Source of the DNA: Albugo candida
Lineage: Eukaryota; Oomycota; Peronosporomycetes; Albuginales; Albuginaceae
Direction: 5' to 3'
DNA length: 64,000 bases
Assembly (NCBI GenBank): GCA_905220665.1
Contig: CAJNAR010000160.1
Location: 434,001-498,000, forward strand
In this document: positions 12,007-23,096 of the stretch, piece after piece
Layout: each line of letters starts with the position of its first letter
How positions within the stretch are numbered: position 1 is the stretch's first letter
Program-made: the position numbers and the translations under genes
Notes under the pieces: model-generated
The model's input: only the letters and a program-made list of their open reading frames with translations
What the model was told of the DNA's origin: nothing
Database searches by the model: none

Positions 12007-13105
12007 TCATTGGAACAATGCTAGAATGATCCACACAATTCCGACGATTACCGAAAGCATTGACGAGAATATGGAAATTCGAAATGCGATCACTTCAGAT
12101 CGTTGACCTAATCGTGCTGTTGCTTCTCCATAACATCCCGCAAACGTGCCCATGATCAAAATCGAAGCCACGCAAAATGATCCTAGATATGTGATTGATT
12201 TGACGGAATCGTGTAACCCGACTGCGGGAAGTACACCGAGTATACCACCCGGACCAGCAACGCCGTGTACTATACCTACCAAAAAAGCTGTATACTACAA
12301 TTGGATCAGAGTTGTGTCAACATAAATTGTTCAATCGCACTTACTTTTTGAGTCGTACTATCGCTCAAACTGACTGTGCATATATGATGTGGCACACATT
12401 CAGCCCAACGCATACAATGTGAAGCTTTTGGGTGTTGTTTCTCGAATGTCGTGCTCGATGACTCCGAGATGGCTCCTAATAATTCTTCTTGATCCATCGT
12501 GGCTGACTTATCCGTTCTGCACGATTCTAACTGAATGGTGTCTCCCGTTTCGACCATATTGCTACCTTGGTCATTCTTTGGAAGATACACTTTTCCTGAT
12601 TTCGGTTGTGCGCCTTTACTATCAACGTCCTTCGATTCCGGAACCGTAACAAGCCTATCTCGATACGTTTTCGATACCTTCTGCACACCTTCTCGTACAC
12701 CATACAATCCCAAAGCGATCATAAATACGCCAACCAAAACGTCTGTATAAATATTCATCGACGTAAAGTCGAATTTTCCATCCAGCGAAATAAATAAAAT
12801 CGCAGTCGCGATTAGCCCGAGACTGTGTCCACAACCCCATCGTGCGCCTAATAAAAACGAGTGCCACGAAGAGCCCGACGATAATGTTGCAAGAGCACTC
12901 AGGTGATCGGGACCTATATATCACGTTATATAACGTGCACATATCAACCACTTCTCCTCGTACCCGTGAGAACATGAATGGCTCCAAAGGCAACACCAGT
13001 AGCTGCGATTGATACTATAGATGCATTCGATAGTGTTGTCGCATTTATCTCAGCACCGCCATGAGCCACTTTCAAAAAACGATAGCGTAAGTGACTGTAT
13101 TCCAT
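12007..13105 (-). CDS. NicO/UreH-type divalent metal (Ni/Co) transporter-like membrane protein
   Basis: Three exons: 13105-12964, 12913-12345 and 12294-12007, with GT/AG introns of 50 bp each, giving 332 aa. The family signature is clear. An H-x(3)-GPDH-LSAL motif in the first helix (about residues 44-55) and RWGCGHSLGL in the next (about 72-81) supply the histidines and aspartate that bind metal in NicO proteins. A third helix follows at about 105-125. A long hydrophilic loop (about 125-235) comes next, then HGVAGPGGILGVLPAV (from about 247) and two more helices. The family moves Ni or Co, or acts in metal export. Substrate and membrane are not determined by sequence. The exon 1 start is the first ATG in a good frame; a longer 5' exon is not excluded. 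Confidence 0.8.
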
Positions 13106-13385
13106 CTGTCCAATGAAAAGTGGAAAGCAAGTAATCCGTTGTAGCGATGGAATCAGATATTAGAAATATAGTCATGTCTGTCTATCCCTCAGTATAGTAT
13201 ACAAGATCCCTCTATTTGTAACGCGTATACCCCGCACTACTCAATTTTCAGCCGATGAAAATTCAAACTAATTTTCTGAAAATTGAATGATTGTTTATAA
13301 TTAACGTTTTGTATCATACAGTTGCTATCAGTTATCTGGATACGTCCTGTGGACTCTGTAAGAAGTTACCTCTTTAAACTAACCT

Positions 13386-15272
13386 CTACCACGCATTGTA
13401 CACCAAATGCTTTGTCTTTCCTGTTTCATTGCTGTTAAGCAGTCGTGTACCATCGGCAGGCGATCTTTGCAAAGAATACTCCACTAAGGACCCTCGCGGT
13501 GTCTGAACCGATGTCCCAGAAATTACTTCTTCCGTGTCAAGTTGTTCGCTTGTTTGTGCCACAGGGCAAACATCCTTAATTTTGCGTTTATCAAATACTT
13601 TTCGACGACCATATAGTTCCTTTGGGAGGATTTGATACAATTTAACCGATAAACCAAGTGCTGAAACGTCACAAATACTATGATAAGATGGTCGACATAC
13701 TGATTTCAGTTTTGAAGGATACTGTGATACATAGTTGGCAATGCGTGAGGATACGAGGATCTCCCCTCCAAAACCAACATCGCCGATCTCTTGTGCAATC
13801 ATTTCGGAAGCGCCAATATAGATCATCTTGCCTGTTACAGGATGTTGTTGCATCACTACTCTTCCTTCGCAAACTTCATTGGCATCGTGAATTCCCATGC
13901 GCACACGAAGACCTCGGAATATCGTCGATCGTTTCCAATTCCAAGTTCGCTCCGTTCGCGTGGCGGGTATGAGTCCATCTAATTTATGTGGCCACTTTGC
14001 ACGCACTAATTCCATCTGCACCTCGAAACAGTAATTCACAGCATCTTCGATTGAGTGAAATGCGAGTTGGAACGCGTCACCAGCGGTTGTGATTTCATAC
14101 CCTTGAAACTTTATCAGTATCGATCGCAAAACTGTATCATGAATTTGAATCGCTTCGTCGATAACGTCATCAGACCCATTCGCCCATAGTTTACTGGAAT
14201 TTTCGATATCTGTGAATACAAATACGGGCGGATTGGGTGCTTCAACGGGTTCTTTCTCCTCTTGACATTTCGAGCTCATTCCGGTTACACCCGATTGGGA
14301 CGCTTGCATGATATTGTGAAATTCCGGTAACTCGCAAACATGATGAGGGAGAACAGGACGCAACATATTGAGGCAACACGCTTGACTAGCAGTTATAACA
14401 ATTGCTAATGCTGCACCAAATAGACAGTAGAGAATGCATGCGGTCGAGATGAATATCTTTGGGATCGATTGGAATACTTCATAACTCACACTGGACCGTA
14501 CAAATTCCGAAACGCTATGAGGAAGCGTGAAAATGGCGTAAACTATCAAAATGACTTTGAGTCGATGATATATCGGCGAGGTCGACTGGATTCCATGCAA
14601 TTGCTCCATAGTGCGACCTTTGAATTTGAGTATGATAAGTGATATGATCGCGGTGATTACTGATACCATGATACAACATTGCTTCAAGAGAAGGACCAAA
14701 TGAAGAGTACGGTGGGTTTCACTTTCGCTTACAACTGAGACCACTGAGATGACGGTACATACAAAGATCAAAATCATTGCGGTAATAATGTACTTCTTAA
14801 TAACGGTGCGTTCGCATTCATGACCGCGATCGATTTTAGCCAATGCGAGTTTGAATAATTCCCACGTTACTAAAAAAATCCAATAAGCCGATAATATGTA
14901 GAGTGTATTTTCAATGAGTAATAATGCCAGTGATATTTTCGCGAGATGGTACGGTTCATGTATGAACTTGAGCGTGTGACATCCCTCATACATTAGACTG
15001 TCTTCGACTTGTCTTGTATCTGTAACATGAGGACTTTGCCCTGTTTGAGGGTCGTGGTGGTGGGCGTTTAATATAGCGACCAAGGAAATTTGAAATAATC
15101 CACCTGTGAGAGATAATAACATGGTCCAAGCCAAAAAACTGCACGTGACGAAATGTATACTGGACCGGAATACGCTTCCACCAAGCTTTATAAGATATCG
15201 AAGTGCGATAAGAGTAGAACAGAACGAGATGAAGCAACATACTCCGAAAAGAAAGAAGTTGGATTTGGTCAT
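13386..15272 (-). CDS. 7-TM protein fused to a class III adenylyl/guanylyl cyclase-like domain
   Basis: 628 aa from the first in-frame ATG (MTKSNFF, 15272). The frame stays open to 15404 with no ATG, and an AG acceptor there could add an upstream exon. Seven hydrophobic segments lie at about residues 5-29, 34-68, 109-139, 160-182, 192-217, 236-258 and 272-299. A class III cyclase domain follows at about 349-516. FTDIENSS gives the first metal aspartate (D355) and TTAGDAF the second (D399), with the usual 44-residue spacing. At the position where active cyclases have N-x3-R for transition-state stabilisation, this protein reads IGASEMIAQ (E and Q by my alignment). The lysine/glutamate base-selecting position before AGD is T. 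It may therefore be weakly active, need a partner, or act only as a sensor. A 7-TM receptor joined directly to a cyclase fits the GPCR-fusion proteins known from oomycetes. Confidence 0.8.
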   Translation of the reverse strand: MTKSNFFLFGVCCFISFCSTLIALRYLIKLGGSVFRSSIHFVTCSFLAWTMLLSLTGGLFQISLVAILNAHHHDPQTGQSPHVTDTRQVEDSLMYEGCHTLKFIHEPYHLAKISLALLLIENTLYILSAYWIFLVTWELFKLALAKIDRGHECERTVIKKYIITAMILIFVCTVISVVSVVSESETHRTLHLVLLLKQCCIMVSVITAIISLIILKFKGRTMEQLHGIQSTSPIYHRLKVILIVYAIFTLPHSVSEFVRSSVSYEVFQSIPKIFISTACILYCLFGAALAIVITASQACCLNMLRPVLPHHVCELPEFHNIMQASQSGVTGMSSKCQEEKEPVEAPNPPVFVFTDIENSSKLWANGSDDVIDEAIQIHDTVLRSILIKFQGYEITTAGDAFQLAFHSIEDAVNYCFEVQMELVRAKWPHKLDGLIPATRTERTWNWKRSTIFRGLRVRMGIHDANEVCEGRVVMQQHPVTGKMIYIGASEMIAQEIGDVGFGGEILVSSRIANYVSQYPSKLKSVCRPSYHSICDVSALGLSVKLYQILPKELYGRRKVFDKRKIKDVCPVAQTSEQLDTEEVISGTSVQTPRGSLVEYSLQRSPADGTRLLNSNETGKTKHLVYNAW

Positions 15273-16323
15273 TCGCTGCTTATAATGGAGTATACGAGTA
15301 TACAATAGATGGTTTACGATAGAAATTAGATGAGGTTTGCGAGTGAGATAGTTGAGGGTAGCTGAAACATATAATGTTTGGATGTCTGAAAATTTGAGTG
15401 CCAACTCCCTGGAAAAACGAGACGCTGGTGGATTGGAGAATATGTGTTTGTTCCGATCGTGTCCGATATATTACTCTCTCACACTTGCGATATTATAAAG
15501 TAGCTTTTTTGGAACTTGTTACCCTCGAGTTTGAAATTGAGAGCCTATCGCCACCTTACTGTAAGGATCGGACAGGGTTCGGGAAATGCGTCGGGGATAG
15601 GCCTTCGAAATTTGAGAATGTACAAGCTGTAAACTCATTCATCTCTTCGACTCACATAGAGCTGTGGCGCGGATTGCCACATGGATAGCGCCACGCTACA
15701 AAATCCGTTCACGTTATGTACTGCATTGCTGATGCCGATATAAACAAGCGTGTGCACTTCCCATACCCTGCACGGGAAAGGTGTGCATGGTTTTTATTCT
15801 GTGACTTTAGACCCATACAATACATTGACATATCGTAGTGGGAGCTTCTATTGGAGTCATGTACAAGGAAGCAATAGTTCGTTGCTAGATCTCATGCCAC
15901 CACGTAGACTCAACAAAATGCACGACCATGATGATTGGCTGAAAGTAGCTATAACTCGCAAAGTAGTTGTAGCTCTTTATTGAGGTAACTTTTGTTTCGT
16001 AAACACGAACTTTCTGAGTGAACCCATCACAGTGCTGCGTGCAATGGTGCGGACGTAGTCGCAGTATTCGCAACCCTCGTTGTGTCTTTACCGTAGTGTT
16101 TAAAACTAACTTTAAGTAGTCCGAGTATAAATTCAAAACGGGTTCACCCTTGTTAACTCTACAACGCGTCAAACTGATTCAAGTACGCGTCAATCTGATT
16201 CAAGTAAAAGAGCGTTTACGCAAAGAGATACGTTGACATTGCTATCGGCCATAATGTAGGTGATCGCTACATACCCAGCCTGCATACTGTTGATTCAAGC
16301 TGACCGAGTTGATCATTGTTGAC
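15273..16323. other. intergenic, no supported gene
   Basis: Contains the open 5' extension of the cyclase frame up to 15404, then AT-rich spacer. Plus-strand frames at 15398-15688 and 15750-15983 lack recognisable features. A short direct repeat (CAA..CTGATTCAAGTA, twice) lies near 16168-16206. Nothing else seen. Confidence 0.4.
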
Positions 16324-18531
16324 TCACTCCTCAAAATCACTTAAGCGATACATTTCGCTATCATCGTCACCCACCGTAAAACACGATATTCCGCTTACGT
16401 CCAACTGAGCGTCGGTCGAGTTCTGTTGTACATTGTGCTTACCTTGTGAATTTCTTCCACGTGCGACGTATTCAGCCAAAGTGATATTTGATTCTTCCTC
16501 TCGTAGCCTTGTTTCCGAAGGTTTCGAAACGTCCTCGAGGTCAGGTCCAGTCAGACTCGGATGCAGTGATGTAATGTTGGAAGACCATGACAATCCATCG
16601 ACTCGTTCCTCAGACATGGAGTACTCCCGAGTCGTTCTTGCGTCCTCTTCAAATGCAGAAGGTGAGAATACAGAGCCTCCTTTGTTCACGAATCTTGAAA
16701 GCGACGAAGTCGAGGATGATACTAATCGTGTGGTGCTTCTGTCTGATTTGTTGAACGCAGAAACATTGCGTTCTGCATACGAAGAATGTTTGTCCATAGT
16801 TTGCTCCATAGACGACGGTATTGCACTCACGTTATTTGAGATACTCGACTGTGGTTGACTTTGCGCACTAAATACGCTATCGAATCGAGTCGAATTGTGA
16901 TGTGCGCTCTTCTGTGTAAACTCGTAATGCTCTTGAAAATCAATGCTTCCAGTAAAGTAACTTTCTACCCCAAACGCACTGTCGCCGATAGTGATATGAT
17001 CGACTAAATCGCTCTCTCCTGTGAACTCACTGTCGCCAGTAAATTCGCTTTCTCCTTCGAATATACTGTCTCCCGTAAATTCGCTTTCCCCTCCATATAC
17101 ACTTTCCCCCGTGAATTCGCTAGACTCACTCTGCCTATTGATATCGTTCGAGTTCATTGATACCGTCGAGTGTTTTAAATGGTATTTGTGAGCATCGCTT
17201 TTGGATACATGGGAAATGTTAGAAAACTTAGCTGTGTGCCGGTCTTGATTTGGGGATTGATAACAAGAATCGGTAACAAACGGGTTGCTTGCTCGATGCT
17301 CCCGATTGGATGTATTTTTAGCATACGTCTGATCCGCTGACTTGTCGGAGACGACGTGAGTACCGTCACGTGGTCGTGAAAGCAAACCCGCTTTGGTACG
17401 TCCCTCTAAATCACTGTTATGTTTGCTGTCCCATTGCGTTCGTCTGATACGAACGTAAAATACAATTCCAAGTATGACAATGGATATACCCAGAATTATA
17501 AGCGTAATAAACAGAGTTGATATACCTTGAGAACGGAAACCAGAACCCGTTTTCGCTTGTTGATTACTTGCAGTGTCTACCAATTTCGTTTGAGTGTGCG
17601 AAATAGGCTGTAGATCCAGCAGACCAACTGACTGGTTTTTTGACGGATCAGTATCCGGAGGATGTGATACTACTTCGTTCTGCTCTTCGATCACCTCTTT
17701 TTGCGGTTCCGCCACGGGAGGATGTAAAACTTGTGGAGGCGTTGGAAGTGGCGGAGGAGTTTGAGGGGGTGGAGGCGTTGGAGATGGAGGAGGCGTCGGA
17801 GGGAGCGGTGGAGTTTGAGGTGGGGGAGGCGTTTGAGACGGTAGAGGTGAAGGACTCGTTCTATCATCTTGATTCGCGGTCGCCTGACCTGGTTGCTCAT
17901 TTGGTGCATTCTGTTCCGGAGTAAGTCCTTTCGGAGTAATCGGCGCTGGCGGAGACTCAGTAGGGACTTTGTGATGACTGTTTGAACTTTTCGTTGGTGT
18001 ATTCGAAGGGCGTACGCCTTTTACTTCGGTCGAGGGACCATCGTTTGACTTTGCTTCATTCTGTATCATGGGTGACAACGGTGTTGGATTGAGTGGAGCT
18101 GCTGGAGTTAGAGGCGAAGGAGCTGACGGTGGCTTCTTCGAGGGAGATTTCTCTATTGCGCTAGCATTACTATGAGGCGCTTTTGTGACGGGTGAAACCT
18201 GCTGTGCGGTCGTTGAGATTGATGATTTATCGTGAATGCTTTCATCTTGAGTATAATGCAACTTGTTGGATTTTGTATGGGAGATGCTAGCTGCATGCTT
18301 TTCTTCAGGTTTTGGAACGGGTTTGACCACTTTGGTTACATTCTGTTTATCTTGCACTCCACTCTGTTTTTCTAAGAATCGATGCGGTTTTGCTGTATAC
18401 TCTTTTTTGGTTCCTATATTGTCTCCATTCGTCAAGACTGTCAAGTATACTGCCAAGATGAAGTATACGGTGGTACCGAAATACCGCGTCCCTCTTCGAC
18501 GATTCCATTCTTTGCCCATATATGTTTTCAT
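16324..18531 (-). CDS. proline-rich single-pass membrane protein with SEFTG repeats
   Basis: 735 aa in one exon. An N-terminal hydrophobic segment (about 17-36) acts as signal peptide or anchor. The predicted outer part (about 40-335) is rich in Ser, Thr, Pro and Lys, with a dense PPPP/TPP stretch at about 225-270. One transmembrane helix (about 337-361) ends in the basic stop-transfer RIRR. The C-terminal part (about 365-735) is Ser/Glu-rich and carries five or more imperfect copies of SEFTG(E/D)S (genomic about 16985-17130), a likely phosphorylated or low-complexity tail. I infer an O-glycosylated surface or wall-associated protein spanning the plasma membrane. No enzyme domain is visible and I do not recognise a named family. 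It is transcribed divergently from the gene at 18861. Confidence 0.7.
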   Translation of the reverse strand: MKTYMGKEWNRRRGTRYFGTTVYFILAVYLTVLTNGDNIGTKKEYTAKPHRFLEKQSGVQDKQNVTKVVKPVPKPEEKHAASISHTKSNKLHYTQDESIHDKSSISTTAQQVSPVTKAPHSNASAIEKSPSKKPPSAPSPLTPAAPLNPTPLSPMIQNEAKSNDGPSTEVKGVRPSNTPTKSSNSHHKVPTESPPAPITPKGLTPEQNAPNEQPGQATANQDDRTSPSPLPSQTPPPPQTPPLPPTPPPSPTPPPPQTPPPLPTPPQVLHPPVAEPQKEVIEEQNEVVSHPPDTDPSKNQSVGLLDLQPISHTQTKLVDTASNQQAKTGSGFRSQGISTLFITLIILGISIVILGIVFYVRIRRTQWDSKHNSDLEGRTKAGLLSRPRDGTHVVSDKSADQTYAKNTSNREHRASNPFVTDSCYQSPNQDRHTAKFSNISHVSKSDAHKYHLKHSTVSMNSNDINRQSESSEFTGESVYGGESEFTGDSIFEGESEFTGDSEFTGESDLVDHITIGDSAFGVESYFTGSIDFQEHYEFTQKSAHHNSTRFDSVFSAQSQPQSSISNNVSAIPSSMEQTMDKHSSYAERNVSAFNKSDRSTTRLVSSSTSSLSRFVNKGGSVFSPSAFEEDARTTREYSMSEERVDGLSWSSNITSLHPSLTGPDLEDVSKPSETRLREEESNITLAEYVARGRNSQGKHNVQQNSTDAQLDVSGISCFTVGDDDSEMYRLSDFEE

Positions 18532-18860
18532 TTGACCAAGAACGCTTTTTGTATGAGATTGAGTAAACTACGTTTTTGAATCAAAATCTAATAGACGCAC
18601 ACTCAACTGCAAATATTCCTGCAATCACGAAGTAAACACTCATGAGAATATGACAGTTGACACCTCATGGTCACATGGCACAGAGTGTATTCTACAGCGA
18701 GTGTAAAAATGCGCGATTTTGATTGGTTGTGTACTTCATATCTGATAAAGCCTCTCTAAAGTGATCGCACACGTAGTTTGAGGGCAGTGGGAATGCCTTC
18801 TTGACCGTTTTGTCGGCTGCGGGAGAGAACAGACTGGCAACTAAGTGCGGTTTCTTTCCG
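18532..18860. promoter_or_regulatory. divergent intergenic region
   Basis: Lies between the 5' ends of the minus-strand gene at 16324-18531 and the plus-strand gene starting at 18861, so it probably holds both promoters. I could not pick out a confident initiator. The plus-strand frame is open from a TTG at 18801, but the first ATG in that frame is at 18861. Confidence 0.35.
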
Positions 18861-20074
18861 ATGACAGGTTCGGTGCGCAATGAAAGCAGTCTGACTTTGC
18901 AGACTCGAGAATTTCATGCAGCACTTTCAGTCAGCATAAACGAAAAAGATAGACGGCACAATACGAACAACGAGCAAGAAAGTACAATTCCGTCATCACA
19001 ATCCGTGCCAACTCAAAAAATTGCCCCCTCCAAGGTACCGCACTCACAAAGTTCGTGTAGAATCTGTGTGGGGGTGCTGACGTACTCGCGGTAGGTACCA
19101 TTTTTTGAGTCTGATGAGTGATCCAATATCACGATGTGAGTTATCAGAGATATGTGGCTTCAGCGATCTCCACCGATTTGCAGGGGATTGAGCTTCCCAG
19201 TTGGCAGCACAAAGTCGGCGGAGAACTGGGATCGGACTCTATCCGCTGAAAAAATCTTCAGCATGGATGATGTCATCGATGAGATTTCCCGTGAAAAGCA
19301 CTCAGCTGGTGATAAGGTGTCACCCTCAAAGGCACTTTCAAAGGAATTCCCGCTGGAACCACGAGAATTATACGAAATTACATATCTAGCATTCGGCATA
19401 TCGCTGTATATCGATAAATGGGTTCCGAATGGCCCGTTCGGTCGACCGATCATGGGTTTTGCAGCACATGCGGTACATACGAATCCAAATGCCGCGTTTA
19501 CAAAGGGTTTGATTGCAAAAAAGCAACGAGAGGTTGAGCAAGCTCGTGAAGCAAAACGGCATAAGCAACTTGAGCGAGATGACGACCCCAGCAACACTGA
19601 CGATGGTGCAACTTTGGTGGAAAAAGATCCTTTTTCGGGTCTTAAGAAACCATCGCTTCCGACCCGTTTTCCATCGGATATGTCTTTGAGTAAGTGCGTT
19701 TTTGTGCGAATGTTATTACACTCAATAACGGTGTAGACCAGTTTTTGGAAGAAGCTGCAGATAAGTCCAAACAACTTATTGGATCCGTGTGCGATTTCTG
19801 GTCGAGAAGAGTGGAAGGATTGATGGAGAATTATGTCGATTCCAGTCGACGAATTCTTCATCAAATGCCAAAAGTCCTAATTTCATTTCCTCATGACGCA
19901 AGTATGACCATCCGACGTATGTCTACTCATTTTGGGACTGTATTTGAGGACGTCAGGCGCGATGTGAGGGACACTTGGAACGAAGAAATGCAAGAAAGAA
20001 AACTGAAGGAGGAACGAGAAAAGAACGAGACCAAGCAGCATGAATCAAAACGTGGGCCATCAGGAAAAGTATAG
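18861..20074 (+). CDS. unrecognised three-exon gene, coiled-coil C-terminus
   Basis: Model: exons 18861-19090, 19148-19689 and 19737-20074; introns of 57 and 47 bp with GT/AG ends; the frame is kept at both joins; 369 aa. Exons 2 and 3 are well supported by continuous protein-like sequence. Exon 1 is likely but less certain; the alternative start is the ATG at 19152. The middle part has a hydrophobic stretch (ITYLAFGISLYIDKWVPNGPFGRP) followed by a charged helix rich in K, E, R and Q. The C-terminus is strongly charged (RKLKEEREKNETKQ), which fits a coiled coil. The basic N-terminus could be a mitochondrial presequence. No family recognised. Confidence 0.6.
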
Positions 20075-20248
20075 TAAAGGTATAAATTCATAGATCCGAT
20101 TTGATGATACCTAACAAGTCAGGTCATTTACTCTTTTGACCGCATTTGCGAGGGTATTGGCTTCCACATACACCTATCAACACACATAAACCTCTTTGTT
20201 CTGTTATTTTCACACTCGATCATGAACTTGCACTCTTCAATATCCTTC

Positions 20249-21388
20249 TTATACTTGATGAGCAAGCGGTACACCAATTACGCCATTGAAAAGGTTTTGT
20301 ACAGCAATATCAGCCATGGATTGACGCGTTTTGACAGTGGCAGACCCGATATGCGGAAAAATGGTACAATTGGGCAATGAGAACAATGGATGAGTTGGTG
20401 AAAGCGGTTCTGGAGTCGTGACATCCAATCCGGCGCCAGCAATCTTTCCTGTACTCAATGCGACGTACAATGCATCTTGATCGATGATGTCTCCACGAGT
20501 CGTATTGATAAATACCGCATCCGACTTCATTTTATCGAAGCAATTGGAGTCGAAAAACTTGTGCGTGGAAGTTGTTAACGGTAGATGTAAGCTAACGACA
20601 TCACTATTGACTAATAATGTGTCCAAATCGACGTATTCGATATTGGAGCCGACTCGTACTTCATTCTCTGGTTTTCTATTCGGACCAGTGTATAAAATTT
20701 TACAGTTGAAACCATTGTGCATCATTTTGGCGAATTCGGTTCCGATTCGACCCAGCCCAACAATACCGATTTTATTACCCGTTGAATCAGATCCACAGTA
20801 CCTACAAGTACAAAGACAATTACAAGATCAGAATCAGCATCAGAATCAGAACCGACGGAAGTGATCAAATTGTACCTGAATAGATGCCACGCTCCCCAGC
20901 TTCCAGTTCGTGCACTATTGACGCACTCTAGCAATTTACGCTTAACTGTGAATGTCAGAGCGACGGCAGTTTCTGCGGTGGTGACATCGAGCACACCGGG
21001 TGTATTTCCGACTACTATTCCGGCAGCATTACAGGCTTGAATGTCGATGTGGTCATACCCAACCGATAGTGTGGAGACAACCTTCAAATAGGGACCAGCT
21101 GCCGTTATCAGTTCTTGATCTATTGTATCTTGGAGAGCGCATAGTAACCCAGTGATCCCTTTAACTTGCTGTAATAGCTGTGCACGCGGCATATGATTGT
21201 CTGATGGATAGTAAGCGATTTGGATGGATTTTGCGACTTCATTTGAGGATGCGGCAATTAATTTTCGGAACTGATCTGAGTGCAGAAAAACTCATAAACC
21301 CCGTAGTGAATTAATTAGATTTCTTACCAACTGCGTAGGGTACGGAGCGAGAAAAGAAAACACGACGAATCGGTAAAGACGACGTCAT
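20249..21388 (-). CDS. GRHPR: glyoxylate/hydroxypyruvate reductase (D-2-hydroxyacid dehydrogenase)
   Basis: Three exons: 21388-21328, 21275-20876 and 20801-20249; 337 aa, close to the 328 aa of human GRHPR. The NAD(P)H-binding Rossmann motif GLGRIG (about 169-174) is followed by YTG and RKPE, as in GRHPR. The catalytic triad of the family is present: R256 in NTTRGD, E285 in DVTTPEP and H304 in PHIGSAT. The enzyme reduces glyoxylate to glycolate and hydroxypyruvate to D-glycerate, removing glyoxylate. The N-terminus (MTSSLPIRRVFFSRS) is basic and hydroxylated, so mitochondrial targeting is possible. The second intron (20802-20875) contains a short GATTCT-type repeat. Exon 1 is the least certain, but its phase fits. 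Confidence 0.88.
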
Positions 21389-21551
21389 AATACAGCGCTC
21401 TTGAATTATTTGATTACCAACCAGTACTGAATTTTTTCGGGACTGACAAAGCAATTGTCAATTTCTGACTGGGTAACGCAGTCAAAACGGAATCTACTAC
21501 TGGTTGTTACCGGTACCAGTGCTGGTAGTACGTAAATGATGAGCAAAGAGA

Positions 21552-21623
21552 AGCGCCAGACCGGGTTCGAACCAGTGACCATTCGAGCTGCAATCGAACG
21601 CTCTACCACTGAGCTACTCGCGC
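21552..21623 (-). tRNA. tRNA-Cys (anticodon GCA)
   Basis: 72 nt. It folds as acceptor 7 bp (one G-G mismatch), D arm GCTC/GAGC, anticodon stem TTCGA/TCGAA with loop TTGCAGC (anticodon GCA), and T arm ACTGG-TTCGAAC-CCGGT. A and B boxes are intact. No intron. It lies between the GRHPR and TRAX genes. Confidence 0.92.
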
Positions 21624-22142
21624 TTTCCATACGTGTACCCAAAACGACTTAATATTTATACTGTATTCTTTACCGTAAAGTGACGAAATACAAACTATTA
21701 GAAACGTTGTGAATACCAAAAAAAGCTGCAAAAAATCCCATACACTTCCACTGCAGCTTCTCCAGCATTAAAGATGTAAGATAAAAGCGCAGTACGCGAT
21801 GTTATCACAAAAGAATATAAATACCTTAGATCAGTATGAACTTGCTTTCGATATTCACACAAACTACATAAACAAGTGCTTTTGACGCTTCATTCCGATA
21901 GTATGTGCGATGTTATAGAGTGTCAAGTACGGAATCGATTTCCCCATAGGTGCAAGTTTTTTTTTTTTTTTTGTGGAAGTTGGAATCATATCACATAAAC
22001 AGACCTTGACTGTTTATGTCCGTTTGCTGTTAAGTACGCACTCGGAACGTTCGTTACCTTTCATTATATAGTTAGCAAGATAACAGGGTCGATAAATTGT
22101 GCCTGGGATATTTTATATTTTTATTCTGCTTCGTAAGGCGGC
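21624..22142. other. intergenic, poly-T tract
   Basis: A run of about 15 T lies at roughly 21959-21973, near the upstream side of TRAX. No gene seen. The region presumably contains the TRAX promoter and the tRNA-Cys 5' flank. Confidence 0.4.
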
Positions 22143-23096
22143 ATGCACATCCAATCGCAGCTGCGTCGATTTCCTCGACAGATTCTATTCGCAAATAAGA
22201 AGCCAGTAGCTCGACAAGTGACGACAAAATTAACTCAAGCTCCCTACCACCATCCAATGAGAAACTATTCTGCTCATTTTACTAATTTCAAAACCGTTAA
22301 TGCCCCCGAATTTGCTCGACTAAGTCAAGGTCCGTGTCTATAAAAAATCGCGTCATAGCAGTCAATCACACCGATAGTCAGATATACAACAATTGGATGA
22401 AAAACGGGAAGTAATCATCAAACGGTCTCGTGAGATCCTCAAAGCCAGGTTAAAATCGTGTGACCAGGATCCACTAATATTATGTAACCACTCTTTTTTA
22501 GCAAGCAAGCAATTTTTGCTCTTCATCGAAAAGACACCGTGAGTGCATCCTTAGAATTAAAGGAAGCGGAAACTGTGATTGGGGCGCTGGCGTCGCTCAT
22601 TAGTCGAGATCCAGTCAATTTGAGAGTCGGAGCATTTACAGCCTGTTTGGAAGAATATGTGGAGGCAAAATGCTTTGAAGCATACCTGCAAGAGTCGGTG
22701 TTACTTCCATTTGCGGCTGTAACTCCTTTTCAAGTGGCCTATCCGGAGTACATAGGTGGCGTCATCGACTTTACGGGTGAGCTTGTGCGGTATGCGATCG
22801 CCAGGGCAACAGTACGTGATGAAGAAGAGGTGAAAAAAGCACGAAGTTTGGTGCAATTGATTGCAGAAGAGTTAGTGGAATTTGACTTTAGAAATGGTTC
22901 TTTGCGCAAAAAATATGATAGTCTCAAGTATAATTTACAGAAACTGGAGGTATGTCTTCGGCTTATTGAAAGATAGGATAGCAATTTGACTTTGATTTGA
23001 TAGAACACTCTTTATGAGTTATCGTTGGTAACAGCGTCTGGTTGGAGGCTTCAGACAGCTGATAGTAACATTGCTGAAAGCGAAGAGACAGCATGA
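22143..23096 (+). CDS. TSNAX: translin-associated factor X (TRAX)
   Basis: Four exons: 22143-22329, 22382-22448, 22502-22949 and 23004-23096; introns of 52, 53 and 54 bp; 264 aa (human TRAX is 290). The joined protein gives the TRAX pattern: FARLSQDIQQLDEKREVIIK, then SREILKASKQAIFALHR (compare the TRAX SRDIT-ESKRTIFLLHR region), EYVEAKCFEAY, GVIDFTGELVRYAI, and finally the Translin-family SLRKKYDSLKYNLQKLE. TRAX pairs with translin in the C3PO complex, which removes the passenger strand of small-RNA duplexes and processes tRNA fragments, and carries the catalytic acidic residues. The LTGEL/FTGEL motif argues for TRAX over translin. The first about 45 residues are basic and not conserved; a start at the internal MRNYS is possible. 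Confidence 0.88.

Noticed and set aside
15273..15404. Cyclase start at 15404
   Set aside because: That codon is TTG. The first ATG in frame is at 15272, just before the first membrane helix. An upstream exon remains possible.
20802..20875. GATTCT-type microsatellite in the GRHPR intron as a splicing defect
   Set aside because: Donor, acceptor and phase are all intact. The repeat is short and intronic.
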